From assembly GCA_035291405.1 (NCBI GenBank), contig DATDSD010000001.1, forward strand, positions 1-6,060: 6,060 nt of DNA, written 5' to 3'. The notes beneath the pieces were generated by a model. The model had not been told where the DNA came from and did no database searches. It saw only the letters and a list, made by a program, of their open reading frames with translations. Below, in pieces: positions 1-5,056 of the stretch; the stretch's first letter is position 1; each line of letters begins with the position of its first letter. Both the position numbers and the translations under genes were made by a program. This DNA is from UBA12026 sp035291405 (lineage in GTDB: Bacteria; Patescibacteriota; Microgenomatia; UBA8517).

Positions 1-264
1 ATGTTAAAAGATGCTATCTCTAATGTTACGTTAATTGGAGTAAATTCACGGTCTATTGTTGTGTGTAATTCTTGCCATACAATTGTTGCTGAAGATCGAG
101 GTCGTCCAGAAGATCTACCACAAATAGTTAGTAGAGTTAAAAGTCATGTTGGTGTACCAAACATGCTTTTAGAAAAAAAGTATAGGCACGAGATATTAAC
201 TGTTGATGTAAATAATGCAACATCTACTGATGGTCTTTGCCTTGAAAAGAATTATTCAGACTAA
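1..264 (+). CDS. Unrecognised small protein, possibly 5'-truncated by the window edge
   Basis: The frame is open from the first base and ends at TAA 262-264 (87 residues if the ATG at 1 is the start). The real start may lie outside the window, so no ribosome-binding site can be judged. I do not recognise the family. Visible features are a single CxxCH (CNSCH, about residues 22-26) in a short hydrophobic strand-like stretch, followed by a charged middle (EDRGRPEDLP). One CxxCH could bind heme or be half of a zinc site, but there is no partner Cys pair and no signal peptide, so neither is claimed. A 122-base spacer with its own promoter separates it from the next gene, so the two are probably not one operon. 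Confidence 0.45.
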   Translation: MLKDAISNVTLIGVNSRSIVVCNSCHTIVAEDRGRPEDLPQIVSRVKSHVGVPNMLLEKKYRHEILTVDVNNATSTDGLCLEKNYSD

Positions 265-299
265 TATCAATTAAAACGTTGTGTTGGTGATTTATTATT

Positions 300-312
300 G
301 AACAAGTTGTTC
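300..312. repeat. 13-bp perfect palindrome upstream of the 387 gene
   Basis: GAACAAGTTGTTC is a perfect inverted repeat with a single central base. It lies 16 bp upstream of the -35 element at 328, a reasonable place for an operator. It resembles the Gram-positive SOS box (GAAC-N4-GTTC), but the half-sites are separated by 5 rather than 4 bases, so LexA binding is not claimed. Confidence 0.4.
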
Positions 313-327
313 GAAAATCGTCTTAAA

Positions 328-355
328 TTGACTTTTATTAATAACTTGGTATATT
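328..355 (+). promoter_or_regulatory. Sigma-70-type promoter of the 387-1058 gene
   Basis: A -35 hexamer TTGACT (328-333) is separated by 16 bp from a -10 hexamer TATATT (350-355). Transcription would start near 362, giving a leader of about 25 nt to the ATG at 387 or about 80 nt to the alternative ATG at 444. Confidence 0.55.
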
Positions 356-386
356 TCTCGCAGAGTAAATTAAAACATTATGTACC

Positions 387-1058
387 ATGAGTAATGAATT
401 ATTGTGGAGGTATAAACAAGATACTTTATTTGGTGGAAAAGACATGTCTACCGATCAAGAGATTCTCAGAATTGGTATGAATGCGAGCGAAGTTGTAAGT
501 AGAATATTTGATTATTACGGCATAGAACAATTTTCACATACGGAATATGATCCTGAATCAACTTATCCTGCAGATGGAAATGATCAGACTTTGTTGAGAG
601 ATAATTGGTCAGGAATAGATGGCATAGAAAGATTATCTGAAGCTACACGCAACAAGACTATACAAAAATTTGACATTGAAGGAGCAGCTATCAGTATTCA
701 TAATATTCTGGCAATAGGCTCAAAAGTTGTAGTTGGAGGAAAAACAAAACAACTACAAATGTTAGATTTTGATTTTTCTGAAGACGAGGCAAATATGGAT
801 GAAATTAAATCTCTGAGATTATCGCAAGGCGTAATACTTCGTACTGATCGTTCATTTCATTACTACGGACTAAATTTACTCAACGATGATGACTGGAGAA
901 AATGGATTAATAAATTATTATTTTTAAAAGATACAAAAAAATTATTTGGTACTGAGTATTTAGAATTATGTTTAAAGAGAGGTTATAGCGCATTGCGAAT
1001 TTTTGGTTATGAAGGCACATCGAAAAAGAAAACTCCTGTGGTTATTGCTAAGATTTAG
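387..1058 (+). CDS. Hypothetical protein with primase-like (AEP-type) motif pattern
   Basis: This is a 223-residue soluble protein with no signal peptide or membrane segment. I cannot assign it firmly. The second half contains LDFDF (about residues 126-130), then RTDRSFHYYG (about 152-161), then a C-terminal GYSALRIFG. A DxD strand followed by an S-x-H strand is the order of motifs I and II in archaeo-eukaryotic primase-polymerases. The third acidic motif is not obvious, so this is only a suggestion. The start is uncertain. ATG 387 has no ribosome-binding site, whereas ATG 444 (residue 20) has GGTGGA at 432-437 six bases upstream, and the protein from 444 would be 204 residues. The stop TAG (1056-1058) is immediately followed by the leftmost copy of the array repeat, so the gene may itself be cargo. 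It runs opposite to most array genes. Confidence 0.7.
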   Translation: MSNELLWRYKQDTLFGGKDMSTDQEILRIGMNASEVVSRIFDYYGIEQFSHTEYDPESTYPADGNDQTLLRDNWSGIDGIERLSEATRNKTIQKFDIEGAAISIHNILAIGSKVVVGGKTKQLQMLDFDFSEDEANMDEIKSLRLSQGVILRTDRSFHYYGLNLLNDDDWRKWINKLLFLKDTKKLFGTEYLELCLKRGYSALRIFGYEGTSKKKTPVVIAKI

Positions 1059-1060
1059 TC

Positions 1061-1120
1061 ATATATTTATAAGGTTTGTGCTTAATTTACAATGCGGAGT
1101 CAATGGTACATGTTTAGAAC
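1061..1120 (+). repeat. Array repeat site A (leftmost copy)
   Basis: The core AATTTACAATGCGG (1084-1097) is followed by AGTCAATGGTACATG and the right end TTTAGAAC (1113-1120). The left flank (ATATATTTA at 1061-1069 and TTTGTGCTTAATTT just before the core) matches the flanks of sites C and G with a short gap. It begins two bases after the stop codon of the 387-1058 gene. No convincing left inverted arm is visible. From here to the zinc-finger gene stop (1121-1233) I see nothing beyond a 4-bp GCTC/GAGC stem. Confidence 0.8.
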
Positions 1121-1233
1121 CTTTTCGCTCTTTTGAGCTCATCAGTATAGCAACACAGCTATATAAGGACGTGCAAACTTCTTCATCTTTTTGGGATGTG
1201 AGTGGTTTACACGCCATGCTTCAAGTTATTCAA

Positions 1234-2433
1234 TTATTTGGGCTGTGCAGTTAAAGCGGCACTGATTTTATCCTGCAAAGGATTATTGATGATCATGCTT
1301 GCCAGATTAACTTTCAGTGGATAGATGTCACCTTCATTATACTGATTCCACTCGGATTCAGAAGTTGAATAGGTATAGACTTTGGTCTCATCTTTTTCAT
1401 TTACCTCAAAGTAAACAACATATTTTTCAGGAGTGCTACTTACTCTCTCTGCTCCAATAATTTGTTGTCCATCAAGGTAAACCGTATACTTGGGAGGATA
1501 AGGCTTTCTGTCATTACCTTCTGAATGTTCAGTTCGTGCGTATATCCACTCGTTTAGATCATACGAATACTTGGTATCCCAGACAGTATCGTAGTGGTCA
1601 ACTACCTGCACATCGTTATAGCAAGTTTTGCTTACATGGGTATCATCTGTACAGCTTTCCGCGCCGTTGCCAAGATCAGTACAAGTTCCAGGTATGTCGT
1701 AGGAACAATCGTATGGAACTTCGTCTGTTCGATAGACTGGAACCTGTCGCGACACTTCTCGAGACGTAATGTTGTATGCTCCAGCGGGAGTTGACGATTC
1801 GTCTGTATGATGAACTGCCACATAGTGTTGAATGACAACGTCACGTGACCACGAAAATCCTGTCACTGTTCCATCAACACTTTTAGTATGAAAAATGCCG
1901 TAGCCGAGTAGTCCCAACAAAACAATAGCAAAAAAGGCAACGATGCCGTTTCTGATCATGATTGGGTCAAGGTTAGACACTTCTTCAGTAATTATCGTCA
2001 TGGGCTGTGAAGTCCAATTAGTCTTTACTGGTAATGTGCGTTTTGCTTCTGGATGAACTACTTCCTTAACTTTTTCCTGTTCGTACCACTGCTGATCTTC
2101 ATCTTTTGCAGTAAAAACAGGTGGAGGAGGACTTGTCATCTTACGCACCTCATTTACATGGTCGCTCTCATCTTTAGGATTAGAACATGAGGAGCACTTT
2201 TTGTGTTTCTTCAGATTAACAGAACCACAATTTGAGCACGTCCAATTTTCACCGCCCATTGCAAGAGCAAGACCTTCTGCATCTGTGACCTTAATACAAG
2301 TTCTTCTTTCCTCTTCTTGTGAGGTCTTACTGTAACCACAATTTGGACATTTCTTTTTTCGTAGAGCAGAAATATCCACTGTGCGACACGCAGGGCAATC
2401 CCATAACCGTTCGTAGATAGTAACACCAGACAT
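1234..2433 (-). CDS. Membrane-anchored protein with two RanBP2-type zinc fingers, function unknown
   Basis: The 399-residue protein has a clear layout. Zinc finger 1 uses C13, C16, C29 and C32 after W11. Zinc finger 2 matches the RanBP2 pattern exactly (W64-x-C66-x2-C69-x3-N73-x6-C80-x2-C83). A charged, proline-rich linker follows, then one membrane helix at about 163-181 and a roughly 218-residue C-terminal domain. Arg161 before the helix favours an N-in topology, which puts the fingers in the cytoplasm and the C-terminal domain outside. The outer domain has repeated Val/Tyr strands (PVYRT, VVDHYDT, YSYDLNEWIYART) and four cysteines at about 246-276. This resembles a widespread uncharacterised bacterial zinc-ribbon membrane family. 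Unlike the cassette genes to its right, it has a strong Shine-Dalgarno sequence (AAGGAG about 9 bases before ATG) and looks richer in G+C, so it may have a separate origin. Partner and substrate are unknown. Confidence 0.9.
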   Translation of the reverse strand: MSGVTIYERLWDCPACRTVDISALRKKKCPNCGYSKTSQEEERRTCIKVTDAEGLALAMGGENWTCSNCGSVNLKKHKKCSSCSNPKDESDHVNEVRKMTSPPPPVFTAKDEDQQWYEQEKVKEVVHPEAKRTLPVKTNWTSQPMTIITEEVSNLDPIMIRNGIVAFFAIVLLGLLGYGIFHTKSVDGTVTGFSWSRDVVIQHYVAVHHTDESSTPAGAYNITSREVSRQVPVYRTDEVPYDCSYDIPGTCTDLGNGAESCTDDTHVSKTCYNDVQVVDHYDTVWDTKYSYDLNEWIYARTEHSEGNDRKPYPPKYTVYLDGQQIIGAERVSSTPEKYVVYFEVNEKDETKVYTYSTSESEWNQYNEGDIYPLKVNLASMIINNPLQDKISAALTAQPK

Positions 2434-2571
2434 TTTCTCATCTCCTTTTGGTTTGTTTAATTGAATATGAAAATTTCGACAAAACTAACTGTAAAAATTT
2501 GTTTATTTGTAACAAATTCTCAATGTTAGCTTTGTCTTAAAATTCAAATCTTGAAGATGTTAAAGAACAAG
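2434..2571 (-). promoter_or_regulatory. Upstream region of the zinc-finger gene: ribosome-binding site and large hairpin
   Basis: Read on the minus strand, AAGGAGATGAG lies just before the ATG at 2433. Further upstream, 2478-2489 (GACAAAACTAAC) and 2525-2536 (GTTAGCTTTGTC) form a 12-bp stem, which in minus-strand RNA is fully paired including one G-U. Inside it, AATTTGTT (2496-2503) pairs with AACAAATT (2511-2518) around a 7-nt loop, with a symmetrical 6x6 internal loop between the stems. It could be a leader structure, a terminator shielding the gene, or a recombination hairpin. No riboswitch class is recognised and no promoter is assigned with confidence. Confidence 0.5.
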
Positions 2572-2625
2572 ATAAATAAAAAATGGAGAAATAATTAGGT
2601 ACAAATTGAACCTGAGATTTCTCCA
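2572..2625 (-). terminator. Rho-independent terminator of the small membrane protein gene
   Basis: On the minus strand TGGAGAAAT (2625-2617) pairs perfectly with ATTTCTCCA (2592-2584). An inner AGGT/ACCT stem (2613-2610 with 2600-2597) closes a 9-nt loop. The hairpin is followed at once by TTTTTTATTTAT. It lies about 85 nt past the stop of the 2709-2975 gene and points the right way to end that transcript before the zinc-finger gene. The T-tract is on this strand only. Confidence 0.65.
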
Positions 2626-2650
2626 AATTTGTGAGGAAATATAACACAGT

Positions 2651-2715
2651 GTGAGGCTAAAGTCAATGCTATAGGATTAACTTTGTAATGTTGAGGAATA
2701 GTACAAGTTTAAAAC
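2651..2715 (+). repeat. Array repeat site B (degenerate, apparently duplicated core)
   Basis: The right end, GGAATAGTACAAGTTTAAAAC (2695-2715), clearly matches the other sites. Upstream are two imperfect cores. The first, at 2651-2678, contains GTGAGGCTAA and CAATGC. The second is ACTTTGTAATGTTG (2680-2693). The right end overlaps the stop codon of the minus-strand gene that ends at 2709. This is the most decayed copy. Confidence 0.55.
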
Positions 2716-2975
2716 TTCTTTTGACTTTTAATCCAGATGTTTTTAAAAAGAGGTATTGAAAGTGTTGAAAATAGAAATCCAAGGCTGGGAACGATGGCAT
2801 TTAAAAAAGGTCTATCAACGTTTATAAAACTCATGAATAATCCAATTGTCAAATATGTTAAAATAAATATTAAAAGTTTTCGTTGAAAAGAAATTTCCCA
2901 AGCTTTATCTAATTCTACACGTTTATTTCTTTCCTCAATTTTAATAATTCTATTTTCAATTTCGTTTAGATTCAT
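2709..2975 (-). CDS. Small two-helix membrane protein with N-terminal charged helix
   Basis: The 88-residue protein begins with a highly charged, coiled-coil-like segment (about 1-30, ending DKAWEISFQRK). Two hydrophobic helices follow, at about 33-51 and 57-77, with a NVDRPFLNA turn between them and a basic tail. The pattern 'DKAWE...R / P.LNA.VP.LGF..STL..P..K..W' is shared by small uncharacterised integral membrane proteins of bacteria and archaea as I remember them. I know no function. The start is supported by an extended -10 TGATATAAT whose last base is 6 nt before the ATG, with no room for a ribosome-binding site. It occupies the shortest cassette (about 375 bp, sites B to C). Its upstream 89 bp is nearly the same as that of the deaminase gene at 5056-5544. 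Confidence 0.8.
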   Translation of the reverse strand: MNLNEIENRIIKIEERNKRVELDKAWEISFQRKLLIFILTYLTIGLFMSFINVDRPFLNAIVPSLGFLFSTLSIPLFKNIWIKSQKKF

Positions 2976-2981
2976 ATATTC

Positions 2982-2990
2982 ATTATATCA
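2982..2990 (-). promoter_or_regulatory. Extended -10 promoter of the small membrane protein gene
   Basis: On the minus strand TGATATAAT (2990-2982) is an extended -10. Only 6 nt separate it from the ATG at 2975, so transcription would start at or beside the start codon (leaderless). No good -35 is present; TTAACA lies 19 bp upstream. The bases just upstream of the -10 (TTTAGAACTTTT) are the left inverted arm of repeat site C. Confidence 0.7.
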
Positions 2991-3093
2991 AAAGTTCTAA
3001 AATAACTGTTAAAACTGAAGAAATGATATATTTAGATATACTTTTTGTGGCTAATTTACAATGCGGAATCAATTGTACCAGTTTAGAACTTTT
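2990..3093 (+). repeat. Array repeat site C with 12-bp terminal inverted repeats
   Basis: This is the best-preserved site: 104 bp bounded by AAAAGTTCTAAA (2990-3001) and its perfect reverse complement TTTAGAACTTTT (3082-3093). Inside are a small AT stem (TATAT-TTAG-ATATA, 3027-3040), the core AATTTACAATGCGG (3053-3066) and the right-end block ATTGTACCAG. Positions 2982-3070 align without gaps to 5551-5639, which ends inside tRNA-Asp, at about 76 of 89 identical bases. It separates the small membrane protein promoter from the acetyltransferase stop codon. Confidence 0.85.
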
Positions 3094-3108
3094 CAGTAAT
3101 GCTTGAAA

Positions 3109-3552
3109 TTAGTTTGTTGTTTTGTAGGATAGAATATCCTGTTTGTTTTTTTCGTCCCTAAATAAAATTTTAAAATCATTTAGAATGAAAAAAATTTTGG
3201 CAGCATCGTTACCAATAATAACTTCAGTTTTTATTTCCTTGTCTTTATACAAAGCTAATGATCCTTTCAACAGTTTTGATCCAAATTTTAATTTACGATT
3301 TTTTTTATCAATTAGAATGTGTTTAAGCCAAATTTCATTATCTATGTGTTGATATAAAACAAATCCAATCAATTTATTTTTTTTATAAAGTCCAAAATAG
3401 TCAAACATTTTTTCATTAAAGCCCTTTAAAGCTTTTTCATTTGTCATAATAAATCTACTAGAAGTTAATAATGTAGGATCTTGGTTCCACAACTTTGTGA
3501 ACAGTGGAATGTCTTCTTTTTTTAGAGCAGCAATTTTGATGTTTTGTAACAT
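3109..3552 (-). CDS. GNAT-family N-acetyltransferase-like protein
   Basis: The length (147 residues) and strand order fit a single GNAT domain, which moves an acyl group from CoA to an amine. Visible are strand IGFVLYQHI (about 62-70), strand plus acyl-CoA loop IWLKHILIDKKNRKLKFGSKLL (74-95) and motif B, N115-DAAKIFFILNDFKILFRDE. The pyrophosphate-binding loop is atypical: the usual R/QxxGxG/A reads RKLKFGS, with Lys in place of the first glycine. Activity or cofactor grip may therefore be altered. The substrate cannot be told. The start ATG at 3552 has TATAAT at 3572-3567 (minus strand) 14 nt upstream and no ribosome-binding site, so the leader is at most a few bases. Acetyltransferases are frequent cargo of cassette arrays. 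It lies alone between sites C and D. Confidence 0.72.
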   Translation of the reverse strand: MLQNIKIAALKKEDIPLFTKLWNQDPTLLTSSRFIMTNEKALKGFNEKMFDYFGLYKKNKLIGFVLYQHIDNEIWLKHILIDKKNRKLKFGSKLLKGSLALYKDKEIKTEVIIGNDAAKIFFILNDFKILFRDEKNKQDILSYKTTN

Positions 3553-3566
3553 AACATTGGATTTTT

Positions 3567-3572
3567 ATTATA
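3567..3572 (-). promoter_or_regulatory. -10 box of the acetyltransferase gene
   Basis: A perfect TATAAT on the minus strand lies 14 nt before the ATG at 3552, predicting a leader of about 7 nt. It lacks the TG extension seen in the neighbouring cassettes and I see no convincing -35. Confidence 0.5.
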
Positions 3573-3597
3573 ACCTATATGAATGTTTAAATAAAAA

Positions 3598-3629
3598 TTA
3601 TGACGGAGTCAATGGTACAAGTTTAGAAT
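3598..3629 (+). repeat. Array repeat site D (short copy)
   Basis: TTATGACGGAGTCAATGG followed by TACAAGTTTAGAAT matches the right half of the other sites, and the core is reduced (ATGACGG for ATGCGG). The left flank and left arm are not recognisable. Here the right arm faces the start of the kinase gene and merges into its promoter. Confidence 0.75.
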
Positions 3630-3634
3630 TAATT

Positions 3635-3643
3635 TGTTAAAAT
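3635..3643 (+). promoter_or_regulatory. Extended -10 promoter of the kinase gene
   Basis: TGTTAAAAT is an extended -10 (TG-T-TAAAAT), with the hexamer at 3638-3643. It is 8 nt before the ATG at 3652, which predicts a leaderless transcript. It lies directly beyond the right arm (TTTAGAAT) of repeat site D, mirroring the left-arm promoter of site C. Confidence 0.6.
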
Positions 3644-3651
3644 CATTCTAT

Positions 3652-4173
3652 ATGCAAAAAATTTTGATAACGGGGGTATCAGGTACCGGTAAAACTACTA
3701 CATGCAAGGTCTTAAAAAAGATGGGTTATGAAGCCGTAGATATAGAAAATATTAAAGGAATGTTCAAAATGGTTCATAAAGGCACTAATATAATTTTTAA
3801 AGATTACGATAATTCCAATCCTGATCATTTGATAAACGCTGAATGGATTTGTAATATAGGTAGATTAAAAAAGAAATTTAACTCCCAAAAAGAAAATATT
3901 GCTTTTTATAGTGGAATTGCCTCAAACATGGACGATATTCTACCTTTATTTGATAAATTTATTGTTCTTTATCTTACTTCTGAAGCACTAAACTATAGAC
4001 TTAAAAATAGGGAGGGGACTAAGGATATTGGAAATAATCAAGAAGGCAGAAATGTTGTCTTGGGTTGGAAAGACGCGTGGGAAGAAAATATGAAAGAAAA
4101 AGGTGCAATAATTATTGATGCAGATAAAACCCCAAGAAATATCGCAAAAGAAATATTAGAAAAAATATATTAG
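3652..4173 (+). CDS. P-loop nucleotide kinase, adenylate-kinase-like
   Basis: The 173-residue protein opens with a strand and a Walker A loop, GVSGTGKT (residues 8-15), as in adenylate and nucleoside monophosphate kinases. These move the gamma-phosphate of ATP onto a small acceptor. YEAVDIEN (about 25-32) would begin the acceptor side. YLTSEALNYRLKNREGT is the late strand plus an Arg-rich lid-like helix. IIIDADKTPRNIAKEIL is the typical C-terminal strand and helix. It is shorter than true adenylate kinase and lacks a zinc lid, so a small-molecule or modified-nucleotide acceptor is equally likely. I chose ATG 3652 over the in-frame TTG at 3634 because the earlier codon lies upstream of the -10 hexamer. 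It is the only gene between the first and last array sites on the plus strand. It fills the D-E cassette. Confidence 0.8.
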   Translation: MQKILITGVSGTGKTTTCKVLKKMGYEAVDIENIKGMFKMVHKGTNIIFKDYDNSNPDHLINAEWICNIGRLKKKFNSQKENIAFYSGIASNMDDILPLFDKFIVLYLTSEALNYRLKNREGTKDIGNNQEGRNVVLGWKDAWEENMKEKGAIIIDADKTPRNIAKEILEKIY

Positions 4174-4188
4174 TTCTAATCCTTTTGC

Positions 4189-4257
4189 GGTATATGCAGT
4201 TTGATATAGTTCCTGAAGCTAATTTACAATGCGGAATCGATGGTACGAGTTTAGAAT
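4189..4257 (+). repeat. Array repeat site E
   Basis: The core AATTTACAATGCGG (4221-4234) is followed by AATCGATGGTACGAG and the right end TTTAGAAT (4250-4257). Its left flank, GGTATATGCAGTTTGATA through GAAGCT (4189-4220), is shared without gaps with site F (about 28 of 32 bases) and differs from the flank type of sites A, C and G. A short left arm TTCTAA (4174-4179), just after the kinase stop, can pair with TTAGAA (4251-4256). AATCGA after the core makes it one of the copies closest to the tRNA-Asp end. Confidence 0.82.
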
Positions 4258-4272
4258 CACGAAACTAATGAA

Positions 4273-4935
4273 TTATACTTTGGGTAATACATTATCTGAA
4301 TAATTGCCTCCCTTTCCTCCATGAACTAACCAACCCCTTGTCCAATCGGGTGCTAGAGCACAAGTTGCATCTGTTAAAAAATGAAAAAGTATTCCTAAAT
4401 ATATATCGCCCGTATATATCCTCATTAAAGCAAATATAGGACCATAGAATAAAGCTGTATAGAAAAATTGAATGATAATTGATCTTTTTCCACTCCAATA
4501 ATAATTTTTCAGATGCCATGTTCCAAAAAGAAATGAGGAAACAATCAAAGCAATCCATTGATTACTCCAAATAGACAGTGACAAACCGAAAATTACACTT
4601 CTATACAAAAGTTCTTCCATGAAAGCAGCTGATACACCACCAAAATAAAAAAACATCACCTTTCTTTTTATTGCTCTTTTAACTCCAAGAACTATCAAAA
4701 CAAATGTCAAAACCAAGAAAGCAACTGACCAACCTCTCTGTGGTATTAAAGCCAGATTTACGTTCGGAATAAACAGTATAGGCAAAAATAAAAGTGTAGA
4801 CAAATACTTTGCTAAATAATGTATATGTACACCATATTTGTTTTTGTCTTTATAAATTAACTTTTGCGAATAAAAAAGAGACAGTGGAGATAATGTGGCA
4901 TATAAAATAATGAGTAATAAATATAGAATGTTCAT
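4273..4935 (-). CDS. CPBP-family intramembrane metalloprotease (CAAX protease / Abi type)
   Basis: This 220-residue polytopic membrane protein carries the three CPBP signature motifs in order: EExxxR (E107, E108, R112 in MEELLYR), FxxxH (F137 to H141 in FGTWH) and HxxxD (H185 to D189 in HFLTD). In this family these residues form the metal and catalytic site within the membrane. Family members cut prenylated CAAX proteins or bacteriocin leaders, or give immunity or abortive-infection phenotypes, so the substrate here cannot be stated. Roughly six or seven hydrophobic segments are visible, starting with an N-terminal helix at 2-20. The ATG at 4935 has TATAAT 10 nt upstream and no ribosome-binding site. 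It is the only gene between sites E and F, which fits self-contained cargo rather than a pathway member. All key residues are intact. Confidence 0.88.
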   Translation of the reverse strand: MNILYLLLIILYATLSPLSLFYSQKLIYKDKNKYGVHIHYLAKYLSTLLFLPILFIPNVNLALIPQRGWSVAFLVLTFVLIVLGVKRAIKRKVMFFYFGGVSAAFMEELLYRSVIFGLSLSIWSNQWIALIVSSFLFGTWHLKNYYWSGKRSIIIQFFYTALFYGPIFALMRIYTGDIYLGILFHFLTDATCALAPDWTRGWLVHGGKGGNYSDNVLPKV

Positions 4936-4945
4936 ATATTTGTAA

Positions 4946-4954
4946 ATTATATCA
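4946..4954 (-). promoter_or_regulatory. Extended -10 promoter of the CPBP protease gene
   Basis: TGATATAAT on the minus strand (hexamer 4951-4946) has 10 nt to the ATG. It shares TTTGATATAAT with the promoters of the small membrane protein and the deaminase. There is no clear -35. Confidence 0.65.
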
Positions 4955-4974
4955 AAGTTTGGGTCTTGTTACGG

Positions 4975-5056
4975 GGTATATGCAGTTTGATACACTTTCA
5001 GAAGCTCCGCCTGCCGGCGGATTTTCAATGTGGAATCAATAGTACGAGTCTAGAGC
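4975..5056 (+). repeat. Array repeat site F with inserted GC-rich palindrome
   Basis: The left flank 4975-5006 matches site E. The core is altered to TTTTCAATGTGG (5022-5033). The right end AATCAATAGTACGAG then TCTAGAGC (5049-5056) is present and touches the deaminase stop codon. Where other sites read GAAGCT-AATTTACA, this one carries an additional CCGCCTGCCGGCGG (5007-5020). Confidence 0.78.
5006..5021. repeat. GC-rich hairpin inserted in repeat site F
   Basis: TCCGCC (5006-5011) pairs with GGCGGA (5016-5021) across a TGCC loop, a 6-bp stem that is nearly all G-C in a very AT-rich setting. Comparison with site E shows it sits exactly at the junction of left flank and core. It may be a small REP-like palindrome. 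It has no T-tract, so it is a poor terminator. Confidence 0.6.

Noticed and set aside
1..264. Cytochrome c-type heme protein from one CxxCH
   Set aside because: No signal peptide, no distal Met context and no cytochrome pattern; one CxxCH alone is weak.
300..312. GAACAAGTTGTTC as a LexA/SOS box
   Set aside because: Half-sites GAAC and GTTC are 5 bases apart; the Gram-positive box has 4. Kept only as an unassigned palindrome.
1003..1254. Plus-strand ORF of 83 codons overlapping the end of the 387-1058 gene
   Set aside because: It runs through repeat site A into the opposite-strand zinc-finger gene, has no ribosome-binding site and no protein-like pattern.
2990..3093. Canonical integron attC site
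   Set aside because: The ends read GTTCTAA...TTAGAAC, not RYYYAAC...GTTRRRY, and no integron integrase is in the window. Only a functional analogy is proposed.
2990..3093. MITE or insertion-sequence remnant
   Set aside because: Terminal inverted repeats are present, but no target-site duplication is visible and the copies always sit between genes in one orientation, ending in a tRNA gene.
3143..3352. Plus-strand ORF opposite the acetyltransferase
   Set aside because: It is the antisense of a gene with recognisable GNAT motifs and its own -10 box.
1083..5056. CRISPR array
   Set aside because: Repeats are few, imperfect and separated by whole genes, not by short uniform spacers; no cas gene is present.
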